This document shows positions 11,433 to 20,776 of a DNA stretch of 51,549 nt, piece by piece. Location of the stretch: the NCBI GenBank assembly GCA_023511625.1, contig JAIMBD010000016.1, forward strand, positions 1 through 51,549, in the 5' to 3' direction. The DNA is from Bacillota bacterium (GTDB taxonomy: Bacteria; Bacillota; Sulfobacillia; Sulfobacillales; Sulfobacillaceae). The notes under the pieces were generated by a model. It had not been told where the DNA came from, did not search any database, and saw nothing but the letters and a program-made list of their open reading frames with translations. The position numbers and the translations under genes were made by a program. Numbering within the stretch: the first letter of the stretch is position 1; each line of letters begins with the position of its first letter.

Positions 11433-12670
11433 CGGTCAGCCCTCCTGCCCTCGCGGCGCAAGGCCTCCACCCCAGGCAGGGGTTTGCCCTCCAGGTACTC
11501 CAGCGAGGCCCCGCCGCCCGTGGAGACATGGGTCAAGCGGTCGCGCACGCCCGCCCGGGTGACGGCTGCCAAGGAGTCGCCGCCGCCCACGACCACCTGG
11601 GCTCCAAGCTCGGCCAACAGGTGGGCCACGCCGAGGGTGCCTTCGGCAAAGGGCGGCCACTCGAACACCCCCATGGGACCGTTCCAAAACACCGTCGCTG
11701 CCCCCGCCAAGGCCTCGCCGATGGCCGCCACCGTCTTTGGCCCGATGTCGAGCGCCATCTCGTCCGAGCCGATGGCATCCACGGCCGTCACCCGATGCGG
11801 GGCATCGGCGGCGAAGGCCGCCGCCACCACCACGTCCACCGGCAAAAGCACGGGGATGCCGCGCCGCCGGGCCGTGTCCAACAGGTGGCGGGCCGCCTCG
11901 AAGGCGTCGACCTCGACCTTGGACCGTCCCACATCTACCCCGTCGGCGGCGAGAAAGGTGTTGGCCATGGCTCCGCCGATCACCAGGCCGTCGACCTTGC
12001 GCAACAGCTCCTCCAAGAGGACCGCCTTGTCGGAGACCTTGGCGCCGCCGATGATGGCCCAGTACGGGCGCGCGGGGTGCCCCAAGATCTCATCTAAGGC
12101 GCGCAGTTCTGCCTGCATCAAAAATCCCGCCGCCGCCGGCAGGTATCGCGGCACGCCCACGATGGAGGCGTGAGCCCGGTGGGCGGCCCCGAAGGCGTCG
12201 TCGACGTAGGCATCGGCCAACTGGGCCAGGGCCCGGGCGAGGCTGTCGTCCCCGGCGGTCTCACGGGGGTCAAAGCGCACGTTTTCCAAAAGCAACACGG
12301 CCCCCGGCGCCAACGCGCGCGCCGCGGCCTGGGCGGCCTCGCCGGCCACGTCGTCCACAAACGCGACCGGAACCGGCGCCAAGAGCTCCTGAAGCCGGCG
12401 TGCCACCGGACCGAGGCTGGCTCGCGGATCCCACCCGCGAGGCCGCCCCCAATGGCTTAACAGGATCACGGCCGCCCCGCGGTCCAAGAGATAACGAATG
12501 GTGGGTAGACTCTCCACGATGCGCGCGTCGTCCTCGATGACGCCGCGATCGCGGTCGATGGGCACATTGAAGTCGACCCGGACCAGCACCCGCTTGCCTG
12601 CTAGGGGTTCGAGGTCGGCGAGCGTCCGGTACGGAGTCGTCTCTGGCTGCGACGCAGTCGCTTCGGCCAT
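11429..12670 (-). CDS. pgk: Phosphoglycerate kinase
   Basis: A 413-residue glycolytic kinase transferring phosphate from 1,3-bisphosphoglycerate to ADP. Signature KRVLVRVDFNVPID (about residues 26-39) and the substrate loop SHWGRPRG are at the N-terminal domain; GGAKVSDK, the WNGPMGVFE nucleotide-site segment and the VGGGDSLAAV phosphate loop mark the C-terminal domain. An extra 14 residues precede the usual start (MAEATASQPETTPYRTL). It follows gap by three bases. Confidence 0.97.
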   Translation of the reverse strand: MAEATASQPETTPYRTLADLEPLAGKRVLVRVDFNVPIDRDRGVIEDDARIVESLPTIRYLLDRGAAVILLSHWGRPRGWDPRASLGPVARRLQELLAPVPVAFVDDVAGEAAQAAARALAPGAVLLLENVRFDPRETAGDDSLARALAQLADAYVDDAFGAAHRAHASIVGVPRYLPAAAGFLMQAELRALDEILGHPARPYWAIIGGAKVSDKAVLLEELLRKVDGLVIGGAMANTFLAADGVDVGRSKVEVDAFEAARHLLDTARRRGIPVLLPVDVVVAAAFAADAPHRVTAVDAIGSDEMALDIGPKTVAAIGEALAGAATVFWNGPMGVFEWPPFAEGTLGVAHLLAELGAQVVVGGGDSLAAVTRAGVRDRLTHVSTGGGASLEYLEGKPLPGVEALRREGRRADR

Positions 12671-12673
12671 GGC

Positions 12674-13696
<1,023 letters not shown>

Positions 13697-13766
13697 TTAC
13701 AACCACCGGCCTCGCCGGCTCGCCGCACCTGGCGCAGTGCGCGGCGCACGGCCGGACCCTTCTCAC

Positions 13767-13794
13767 ATTGTACCGAAAAATCGCGGGCGGTCTA
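13767..13794 (-). promoter_or_regulatory. Possible promoter upstream of gap
   Basis: TACAAT (13772-13767) lies in the 110-base gap between phoU and gap, with the weak -35 TAGACC 16 bases upstream. It would uncouple the glycolytic operon from the phosphate operon that precedes it. Evidence is the -10 match only. Confidence 0.35.
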
Positions 13795-14424
13795 TTCCAG
13801 ATGCTTGCGCTGGCGGTCTCCGGTGACCATGTAGATCACCCATTCTCCGAGGTTGGTGGCGTGGTCCCCGATGCGCTCGAGGTAGTTGGCCACGAACAGG
13901 AGGTAGGTGGCCTGGGCCACAGTGTCCGGGCGGTCGCGCATCAGTTCCAAGAGGTCGCGGAAGATCTGGGCAAAGAGGCGGTCCACGTCGTCGTCCAGCC
14001 GAATCATGGCCCACGCCTCCTCCAAGCTGCGGTGCACGTAGGCGTTCAGCGCCGCCCGCACCATCGAGCTGGCGAGACGCGCCATCTGGGGGATGTCGAC
14101 CAAGGGCTTAACGGGAGGTTGGTCGCCGAGCCGCACCGCCACCTGCGCGATGTCCGTGGCGTGGTCGGCCATGCGCTCAAGGTCGGTGATGATCTTCAGC
14201 ACGGTGGAGATGACGCGCAGATCGCCCGCCAACGGCTGTTGCAGGGCCAAAAGGGTTAGGCAACGCCGCTCGATGTCCATCTCCAAATGGTCCACCCGGT
14301 CGTCGTCGGCGATGACTTCGCGCGCCGCGCCGAGGTCGCGCTCCGTCAAAGCCCGGACTGCACGCCGGATCTGATCCTCCACCAAGGCCCCCATGCGCAA
14401 GACCTCTTGGTCGAGGTCGCGCAA
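13792..14424 (-). CDS. phoU: Phosphate uptake regulator PhoU
   Basis: PhoU is a helical metal-binding protein that connects the Pst transporter with the PhoR kinase and represses it when phosphate is plentiful. Two repeats are visible with the characteristic motifs DLERMADHATDIAQ and YLERIGDHATNLGEW. Length is 210 residues from the TTG at 14424. Homology clearly begins earlier: the upstream codons read VRQFFQRELRDLDQEV, as in PhoU families, but this frame has no ATG, GTG or TTG after the in-frame TGA at 14464-14462. An ATG at 14465 overlaps the pstB stop as ATGA, the pattern of the whole operon, but is one base out of frame across a six-G run. Start is therefore uncertain. Confidence 0.9.
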   Translation of the reverse strand: MRDLDQEVLRMGALVEDQIRRAVRALTERDLGAAREVIADDDRVDHLEMDIERRCLTLLALQQPLAGDLRVISTVLKIITDLERMADHATDIAQVAVRLGDQPPVKPLVDIPQMARLASSMVRAALNAYVHRSLEEAWAMIRLDDDVDRLFAQIFRDLLELMRDRPDTVAQATYLLFVANYLERIGDHATNLGEWVIYMVTGDRQRKHLE

Positions 14425-14461
14425 CTCGCGCTGGAAGAACTGGCGAACGGCGTCTCCCCCC

Positions 14462-15223
14462 TCATTCCAGCCGCCCGGTCAGGTACTCCTCCGTCCTGCG
14501 ATCGCGGGGGGCCGTAAACATGCTGCGGGTCTCCCCCACCTCTACCAGCTCCCCCTTCTGCAAAAAGGCGGTGAAATCGGAAATCCGGGCTGCCTGTTGT
14601 AGGTTGTGGGTGACCACCACCATCGTGTACCGTCCCTTTAACTCTACCACCAACTCCTCGATGCGCGCAGCCGCGACCGGATCCAGGGCGCTGGTGGGCT
14701 CATCCATCAACAGCACCTCGGGGTCGACCGCCAACGCCCTCGCCAAACACAGGCGCTGTTGTTGGCCGCCTGAGAGGGTGGCAGCCGGCCGGCGGAGCTT
14801 GCCCCGCACCTCATCCCACAGGGCGGCCTTTTTCAAGCTGGCCTCCACCACCTGCCGCAAGGCCTTGGGGTCGTGCACGCCGTGCAGTCGTGGACCGTAG
14901 GCCACGTTGTCGAAGATGGAGAAGGGGAAGGGGTTGGGGCGTTGGAACACCATGCCCACCCGCTGGCGCAGGCGCGTAAGGTCGGTACGTTCGCTCAACA
15001 CCGGGTCCTCGCCGATGTACACCTGCCCCTCCCAACGCACTCCCGGCACCCGGTCGATCAGGCGGTTGAGCACGCGCAGAAAGGTCGACTTGCCGCATCC
15101 CGAGGGCCCGATCACGGCCAACACGGCCCCGCCGGGCACTGTCAGCGAGATGCGGCGCAGCGCCGCCACTCCGTCGTACCATACCGAAAGCCGGTCCACC
15201 ACGATCGCCGGCGGCACCCTCAT
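14462..15223 (-). CDS. pstB: Phosphate ABC transporter ATP-binding protein
   Basis: A 253-residue ABC ATPase energising high-affinity phosphate import. Walker A is GPSGCGKST (residues 39-47), the Q-loop is VFQRPNPFPFSIFDNVAYG (typical of PstB), the signature is LSGGQQQR, and Walker B is LLMDEPTSALDP, with the switch His in VVTHN. Located 57 bases after pstA and directly before phoU. Confidence 0.97.
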   Translation of the reverse strand: MRVPPAIVVDRLSVWYDGVAALRRISLTVPGGAVLAVIGPSGCGKSTFLRVLNRLIDRVPGVRWEGQVYIGEDPVLSERTDLTRLRQRVGMVFQRPNPFPFSIFDNVAYGPRLHGVHDPKALRQVVEASLKKAALWDEVRGKLRRPAATLSGGQQQRLCLARALAVDPEVLLMDEPTSALDPVAAARIEELVVELKGRYTMVVVTHNLQQAARISDFTAFLQKGELVEVGETRSMFTAPRDRRTEEYLTGRLE

Positions 15224-15280
15224 CCCTCCTCTGCTTCTGTTCTTTGGTCTACGCTTGCGCGGCGTTCCTCCTGCGGCGCC

Positions 15281-16120
15281 TTAGAACCGCAGCGGCTCTT
15301 TGGGCGCGCCGAGCCTGCGAGCCAGCCACCGCCCACCCAAGACTCCCAAGGCCACAAGGGCCAACAGCACCGTGCCGGTCGCCGCCGCCACTGCCCCTCG
15401 GTCCGGCATCAGCCCTTCCGTGCGCACATACCACAGGTGGACCGCCAAGGTCTCGCCTGGCTCAAACCACCCCCACTGCGGGCCCACGTTGACACCGGCA
15501 GTAAAAATGAGCACGGCCGTCTCCCCCGACAGCCGGGCCAAGCTCAACCCCAACCCGGCGGCCAGGTCCGGCAAGGCCGCAGGAATGACGATGCGGGTGA
15601 GCGTCTGAAAGCGGGTCGCGCCGAGGGCCCAAGACCCTTCCCGCCACGCTTCGGGAACCCGGGCCATCGCCTCTTGACACAGCACCGCCGCCACCGGCCA
15701 GTTCAACACGGCCAACGCCACGGTGCCGGTGGCCACCGACAAGGGCCACCCCCAGTCGATCACCAACACCGAAAACAACACCAGCGCCAGGGCGATGCCG
15801 GGCAGGCTTTGGAAGGCCATGAGAAGAAGGTCGTACACCCGCACCAGCGTCGGGCGAGGGGCATACTCCACGCGCCAGATGGCCGCGGCCCATGCCAAAG
15901 GCCAACTTAAGGCCTCGGCGGCCAGAACCATCACCACCGTGTTGACCAGTTCCGGACCGATGCCGCCGCGAGGCTGGAATTCGCTCGGCGCCGCCGTGAG
16001 AAAGTGCCAGTTCAGATGCGGCACCCCCTGGGCCACGAGTTCGGCCAAGACCGCTGTCAGACCCATAAGTCCCAGTCCTGCCAGCCCCGCCGCCAGGCGG
16101 CGTACCCACCCCGCCCTCAC
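15281..16120 (-). CDS. pstA: Phosphate ABC transporter permease PstA
   Basis: A 279-residue inner-membrane permease with about six hydrophobic helices and the permease-ATPase coupling segment EAWREGSWALGATRFQTLTR, followed by IVIPAALPDLAAG. The GTG at 16120 overlaps the pstC stop as GTGA and gives the usual family length; the open frame that runs on to 16993 is the antisense-like shadow of pstC in another frame. It forms the channel with PstC. Confidence 0.93.
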   Translation of the reverse strand: MRAGWVRRLAAGLAGLGLMGLTAVLAELVAQGVPHLNWHFLTAAPSEFQPRGGIGPELVNTVVMVLAAEALSWPLAWAAAIWRVEYAPRPTLVRVYDLLLMAFQSLPGIALALVLFSVLVIDWGWPLSVATGTVALAVLNWPVAAVLCQEAMARVPEAWREGSWALGATRFQTLTRIVIPAALPDLAAGLGLSLARLSGETAVLIFTAGVNVGPQWGWFEPGETLAVHLWYVRTEGLMPDRGAVAAATGTVLLALVALGVLGGRWLARRLGAPKEPLRF

Positions 16121-16983
16121 TGCCGTCGCTCCCGCCCGGCCCATTGGGTCACCGCCGTCATCGCCACCACCAAGAGCAATGCCATCACTTCCAGGGCGCC
16201 GTGGCCTGGTGTGCCGGGCGGCAAGAGCGGCAATTCCGTCAAGATCTGCGAGGGGATGGTGGCTCCGGGGGCCCACACCCCGAAAAATCGCCCGGGGAAC
16301 CCCCCCACCACCATCTGGACGGCCACCGTCTCCCCCAGTGCGCGGGCCAGGGCCACCCATAAGGCCCGCCGGAGCCCGGCTTTGGCCGCCGGCAGCACCA
16401 ACCGCAGCAACGTCTGGTCCATCGTGGCGCCCAGCGCGAGCGACCCCTCGACCCAGGCCGCCGGCACCGCCGCCACCGCCTGCACTGCCAGCTGGGCGAA
16501 GGTCGGCAGCACCATCAGGCCCAAAACTACCCCCCCAGCGGCCAGGCTGTAGCCGGTGCCGCCTGTCAGTTGGCGCAGGGCCGGGACCACGACCACCAAC
16601 CCCCACCATCCCCACACCACCGAGGGCACTGCCGACAGCACCGTCAAGTAGACGCCGACGCGTTGGCGAAGCGCGGGGACCAGCCCCTGCCCGGCCCAGA
16701 TGCCGATACCGAGACCCAACGGCACGGCGATGGCCAGCCCCAGCGCCGCCACCACCGCCGACCCGATCCAAAACGGAGCCATGCCGAACCGGCCGCGCAC
16801 CGGGTCCCAGCTCATCCCCCCCACCACCGCCCAGGCATCGTGGCGGCTTAAAAATGCCATCGCCCCATACCCGAGATAGCCCACCACTGCGGCCAACACC
16901 GCCGCGCCCAGCGCCGCCCCAGCCCAGAACAAGGCCGTCTGCACCCGTTCTACGGCCAGGTTGAAGGCGTGCACCGACCTCAT
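16117..16983 (-). CDS. pstC: Phosphate ABC transporter permease PstC
   Basis: A 288-residue permease with about six membrane helices. It has the coupling-helix region AAWVEGSLALGATMDQTLLRLVLPAAKAG, written here only by its key GSLALGAT core, and the LGETVAVQMVVGG segment typical of PstC. The ATG at 16983 overlaps the pstS stop as ATGA; upstream in-frame sequence belongs to pstS. Works with PstA, PstB and PstS. Confidence 0.94.
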   Translation of the reverse strand: MRSVHAFNLAVERVQTALFWAGAALGAAVLAAVVGYLGYGAMAFLSRHDAWAVVGGMSWDPVRGRFGMAPFWIGSAVVAALGLAIAVPLGLGIGIWAGQGLVPALRQRVGVYLTVLSAVPSVVWGWWGLVVVVPALRQLTGGTGYSLAAGGVVLGLMVLPTFAQLAVQAVAAVPAAWVEGSLALGATMDQTLLRLVLPAAKAGLRRALWVALARALGETVAVQMVVGGFPGRFFGVWAPGATIPSQILTELPLLPPGTPGHGALEVMALLLVVAMTAVTQWAGRERRQ

Positions 16984-17786
16984 TCCCCGCCACCCCCAGG
17001 CTGAAGCGGAAACAGGCCGAAGGTCAGGCGTGCCGGGTCCGTCGCCAGCCACTGCACCAAGGAGCGGAAGGCGGGATCCCCGAGGCGGGAAGGATCCAGG
17101 TAGAGCGAGGGGATGGCCTGAAGCGGCCACGCTTGGGCTTTAGCCGGCGACCAACGCTGCCCGTCGACGCAGAGCGTGACCACCCCCGGTACCGTGCGCG
17201 GCCCTTCGACGTAGCCGATGGCCCCCGGCGTCGTGGCCACCACCGCCAACACCGCCCCGTTGGAAAGTTGGGTGACGAGCCGTGGCCCTGCCCCGCTTTC
17301 CCCCAGGTACCGGCGCACCACCTCGCGGGCCCCCGAGCCGGGCGGTCGCACCACCACCGTAACCGGCTCCGCTCGCCCCCCGAGGGTCCGCCAGTTACTC
17401 ACGGTCCCGTGGAACACGGCTTGGAGCTGGGAACGGTCAAGACACCCGACGCCGATGCCGCGATGGGCCACGAACAGGATAGGCATGGCGCCCAAGGGGA
17501 TGCGCAAGAGTGGCCGGGCCGGGCGCCAGAGCTCCGGCGGCAGGTCGGATACCCCGATGTCGGCATGTCCGCGGTCGAGAGCGGCCAGGCCGGCCCACGA
17601 TCCCCCGCCGGTTACAGCCACGGCATAGCCGGGATGGGTTTTGGCCCACGTGGCCACGGACGCCTTGACATACGGAAAGACGGAGGTCGCTCCCATCACC
17701 AACCAGTGGGTGCGAGCCGGAATCCGAGCCAAAAGCCCGCCCACCAGCCCCATCGCCCATACCACTGCCCAGCGCCAGCCGGTCAT
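16980..17786 (-). CDS. pstS: Phosphate-binding protein PstS-like
   Basis: A 268-residue PBP-like solute-binding protein. It begins with one hydrophobic N-terminal segment (WAVVWAMGLVGGLLA) and then the phosphate-site pattern GATSVFPYVKA, VTGGGSWAGLAAL and ADIGVSDLPP. Further on are VFHGTVSNWRTLGG, RPPGSGARE and GAIGYVEG, all PstS-like. No lipobox cysteine follows the hydrophobic segment, so it is either secreted or kept at the membrane by an uncleaved anchor, unlike most Gram-positive PstS lipoproteins. The ATG at 17786 overlaps the phoR stop as ATGA. Confidence 0.9.
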   Translation of the reverse strand: MTGWRWAVVWAMGLVGGLLARIPARTHWLVMGATSVFPYVKASVATWAKTHPGYAVAVTGGGSWAGLAALDRGHADIGVSDLPPELWRPARPLLRIPLGAMPILFVAHRGIGVGCLDRSQLQAVFHGTVSNWRTLGGRAEPVTVVVRPPGSGAREVVRRYLGESGAGPRLVTQLSNGAVLAVVATTPGAIGYVEGPRTVPGVVTLCVDGQRWSPAKAQAWPLQAIPSLYLDPSRLGDPAFRSLVQWLATDPARLTFGLFPLQPGGGGE

Positions 17787-19234
17787 GACCCGCCTCCTGG
17801 AGTCGAGGTCGAAGAGGCCGGCGAGCCGAAAGCGGGCTCGGCCTCTTCCCCTTTGGCAGCATATTCCGGCAGCCAAACCAGAAATTCCGTCCCCCGCCCC
17901 ACCGTGCTGTGCACCTGAATGTGCCCGCGGTGCAGCTCGATGATGTGCTTGACGATGGCCAGCCCGAGACCGGTCCCTCCCGAAGCCCGCGAGCGGGCGC
18001 GGTCGACCCGGTAAAACCGTTCAAAGATGCGGGGGATTTCGTTGGCCGGGATGCCGATGCCGGTGTCCTGCACCGAGATCGCCACCAGGCGTCGAGCTGG
18101 ATCGACCAAGGACCCCACCGTGATGGTGCCGCCTTCGGGGGTGTACTGGATGGCGTTGGTCACGAGGTTGATGAAGACCTCCGACAACAGGTCGGGGTCT
18201 CCGGACACCAGCGGCAGGTGGCGAGGCACCGTGTTGACCAGGTTCAGCCCTTGCGCCCGGGCCCGCGGTTCCAACTTGGCCAGGATGCCGTCCAACAGCA
18301 CTGGCAGGGCCACCGCCTCCATCGAGGCCGGCAGGCTGTGGTGCTCAAGGCGCGACAGAGCTAACAGGTCGTCCACCAGCCGGCTCATGCGGTTGGCCTC
18401 TTCGTTGATGAGGCCGAGGAAGTGGCGTGCGCGCTCGGGGTCGGGACTGTCTTCCAGCAGGGTCTCCGTAAACCCCTTGATCACCGTCAACGGCGTCTGC
18501 AACTCGTGGCTGACGTTGGCCACGAAATCCTGCCGCAAGCGGTCCACCTGACGTTCCGCGGAGACGTCGCGGCCCACCAACACTGCCCCCAATCCCCCCA
18601 CCGGCTCGTAGAGCGGCGCAATCGTGCACTCCACCACGCGGGTTTCGTCCTCGCCTGGACTCCAGTCCAGGGTGATCGTCTCGGCGTCGCGGGTGACCTT
18701 GAGTAAGGCATCTTCAATGGCCACATCGCGGATCACCTCGAGGAGATGGCGCCCCACCGGCTCGGGCTCTTGGATGCCGAAGAGTTGGACCGCCGCCTGG
18801 TTGATGAGGCTGATGGTCAGTCCATGGCTGAAGATAATGATGCCGTTGGCCATGCTGCTGAGGATGGTCTCGAGCCGCTTTTTGTCCTCGCGCAGGTCTT
18901 CGGTGCGCTCCTTCAGCACCTCGGCCACGCGGTTCATGCCGTGGGCCAGCGGGTCCAAGGGGTCCTCCTGGTCAAGGTAGACCCGCGCCTCGAGGTCTCC
19001 TGATGCCCAGCGATTGACCGTTTCCTGCAGCTGAATGACCGACTCCTGCAACAAGGTCTGGCGTTGGTGCTGGCGGCGAAGGTAGCTGAGCCCCCAGATC
19101 CAGGCCACGGCCAACAAAAAGCCGGCCTCCACGCCGCCGTGGGGCCCGCCCACTGTGGCGACCGCCGCAGTGGCCAGGGCCAGCATGCCGACCAGCGGGT
19201 AGGCCTCCTGCCAGCACCGCCGCCAGCGACTCAT
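17783..19234 (-). CDS. phoR: Sensor histidine kinase, PhoR/WalK type
   Basis: A 483-residue membrane kinase. Two membrane helices near the N terminus (about 13-29 and 35-50) enclose almost no external domain. A HAMP-like linker and a PAS domain (about 117-230) follow, then the HisKA box VSHELQTPLT with phospho-acceptor H243 and the ATPase motifs NLVTNAIQYT, DTGIGIP and GGTGLGLAIVKHI. The lack of an extracellular sensor fits PhoR proteins that sense phosphate through PstSCAB-PhoU. It overlaps phoP (ATGA) and pstS (ATGA), so kinase, regulator and transporter are translated as a unit. Confidence 0.93.
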   Translation of the reverse strand: MSRWRRCWQEAYPLVGMLALATAAVATVGGPHGGVEAGFLLAVAWIWGLSYLRRQHQRQTLLQESVIQLQETVNRWASGDLEARVYLDQEDPLDPLAHGMNRVAEVLKERTEDLREDKKRLETILSSMANGIIIFSHGLTISLINQAAVQLFGIQEPEPVGRHLLEVIRDVAIEDALLKVTRDAETITLDWSPGEDETRVVECTIAPLYEPVGGLGAVLVGRDVSAERQVDRLRQDFVANVSHELQTPLTVIKGFTETLLEDSPDPERARHFLGLINEEANRMSRLVDDLLALSRLEHHSLPASMEAVALPVLLDGILAKLEPRARAQGLNLVNTVPRHLPLVSGDPDLLSEVFINLVTNAIQYTPEGGTITVGSLVDPARRLVAISVQDTGIGIPANEIPRIFERFYRVDRARSRASGGTGLGLAIVKHIIELHRGHIQVHSTVGRGTEFLVWLPEYAAKGEEAEPAFGSPASSTSTPGGGS

Positions 19235-19917
19235 GACGGGCTGCGGAACCGGTATCCCACCCCGCGCACGGTCTCGATAAATCGCGGGGCGGCCGGGTCC
19301 TCCTCCAGCTTTTCGCGCAGATGGCGGATGTGCACATCCACCGTGCGCGCGTCCCCGTAAAAGTCCTGGCCCCAAATGCGCGACAACAGCTCGTCGCGGG
19401 AAAACGCGCGCCCCGGGTTTTTGGCCAAGGTGGCCAAAAGCTCAAACTCGGTGAACGTCAGGTCCAGGCGTCGGCCGTCCAGCGTCACCTGTCGCCGTTC
19501 CTCGTCCACCACGAGGCCACTCGCCGCCACGGCCTCCCCCTCGCTGGCTTGCCGTTGGCTGCGGCGAAGGATGGCCTTGACCCGCGCCACCAATTCACGG
19601 GGCGAAAACGGCTTGGTGACGTAGTCGTCGGCCCCAAGCTCCAGGCCCAATACCCGGTCGACCTCGTCCTTGCGCGCGGTAAGCAAGATGATGGGCACGT
19701 CGGTGGTCTTGCGCAATTCCCGGCAGACGTCCATGCCGGACATCCCCGGAAGCATGACATCGAGGATGATGAGGTCTGGACGCTCGGCGCGCGCCCGCTC
19801 CACGGCCTTGGGCCCCTCAGCCTCGGTGAGCACCTCAAACCCCTCGCGCTCCAGGTTGTACTCGACCAACTCGACGATGGCCGCCTCGTCGTCGACCACC
19901 AAAATGCGCTGGGCCAT
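19231..19917 (-). CDS. phoP: Phosphate response regulator, OmpR/PhoB family
   Basis: A 228-residue two-component regulator. The receiver domain has DDE at residues 9-11, phospho-acceptor D53 in ILDVMLPG, T80 and K102 in VTKPFSP. The C-terminal winged helix has FTEFELLATLAKNPGRAFSR, and ends DVHIRHLREKLEED...GVGYRF. The start ATG at 19917 has GGAAGGAG just upstream. It probably activates this operon under phosphate limitation; no convincing Pho-box repeat is seen between it and the upstream gene. Confidence 0.93.
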   Translation of the reverse strand: MAQRILVVDDEAAIVELVEYNLEREGFEVLTEAEGPKAVERARAERPDLIILDVMLPGMSGMDVCRELRKTTDVPIILLTARKDEVDRVLGLELGADDYVTKPFSPRELVARVKAILRRSQRQASEGEAVAASGLVVDEERRQVTLDGRRLDLTFTEFELLATLAKNPGRAFSRDELLSRIWGQDFYGDARTVDVHIRHLREKLEEDPAAPRFIETVRGVGYRFRSPS

Positions 19918-19939
19918 CCGCTCCTTCCCCCCCCCTGCC

Positions 19940-20776
19940 CTATCGGGAATCCGTTCCGGCCCCATCGGACCCCGCCCAGCGTCGGGCGGTGACATCAACG
20001 GCCACCACGTTCAGGGCCGTGCCCGACTCGATGGCCTGGCGCACGGCCGCCTGCACCGCGCCCAAGAGCCGAAACAGTCCCTCGTGGACGGCCACGGCCA
20101 CGTCCACCCGCACCGCCACCCCCTCGGAGGTGGCCTCCACCTTGACCTGCAGGACGCGGGCGACGCCCGGCGTCTTACCGGCGACGTGGGAGGCCATGGC
20201 CACGAGCGCCGGCTCGGCGATAAAGAACCGCCCGTAGCTGGAAAACGTCGGCCGGACGATGGATTTCTCCACCACCATGGGCCGCATCCGACCGGGAAAC
20301 ATGAACCGCAAGGGGGCCACCAGATACCCGGAAAACGATTTCTGCACCTCGAAGGTGGGGGCCGGAATGACGTGTTTCCCCTCCAGCGCCCGCACCCGCA
20401 GGGCGGTCTCGATCTCCGCAGCCGAGGCCACAGCGGCGATGTCCACCCAGGTCACTGGACAGTCCTCGAGCCCCAGCGCGTGGAGGATGCGGTCGATCAT
20501 GTTGCGGGAAGTGCCCAACACCAACACGGTCTCGATGGGCCGCGCGGCCAAGGCTTCCCGCACCTCCCGGGCGTGTTCCGGCGATTGAAAGATGGCGCGC
20601 TTGACCGCCGCCATGCGCGTCCGCTCGCGCTTGGCCGAGCGCCCGGCGACGATGCGGCCATCCACAATCAAAAGGCCGTCGTCGATGATGGCGTCCGCCT
20701 TGTGGTAATCAGCCACCATGGAGGCGCGATGGCTCTTGCCCGTTCCGCTGGGGCCGACCAGCGCCACCACCTGCAC
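19940..20776 (-). CDS. P-loop NTPase fused to an Asp23/Gls24 domain
   Basis: A 278-residue two-part protein. The N terminus has a Walker A GPSGTGKS (residues 8-15) followed by DYHKADAIIDDGLLIVDG, resembling small nucleotide-binding proteins. The C-terminal 110 residues (from VVEKSIVRPTFSSYG) match the Asp23/Gls24 (DUF322) envelope-stress fold: AEPALVAMASHVAGKTPGVARV, VRVDVAVAVHEG and VVAVDVTA. Similar fusions occur in other GC-rich Firmicutes as proteins of unknown function. It lies 22 bases before phoP and overlaps the upstream Nudix gene by 68 bases, so it may be cotranscribed with both. A membrane-associated regulatory role is possible but not shown. Confidence 0.8.
   Translation of the reverse strand: MQVVALVGPSGTGKSHRASMVADYHKADAIIDDGLLIVDGRIVAGRSAKRERTRMAAVKRAIFQSPEHAREVREALAARPIETVLVLGTSRNMIDRILHALGLEDCPVTWVDIAAVASAAEIETALRVRALEGKHVIPAPTFEVQKSFSGYLVAPLRFMFPGRMRPMVVEKSIVRPTFSSYGRFFIAEPALVAMASHVAGKTPGVARVLQVKVEATSEGVAVRVDVAVAVHEGLFRLLGAVQAAVRQAIESGTALNVVAVDVTARRWAGSDGAGTDSR

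Noticed and set aside
15281-16993. A 570-codon frame that could suggest a PstA protein with a long N-terminal extension or a PstC-PstA fusion.
   Set aside because: The upstream part is pstC read in another frame; the GTG at 16120 overlapping the pstC stop gives normal PstA length.
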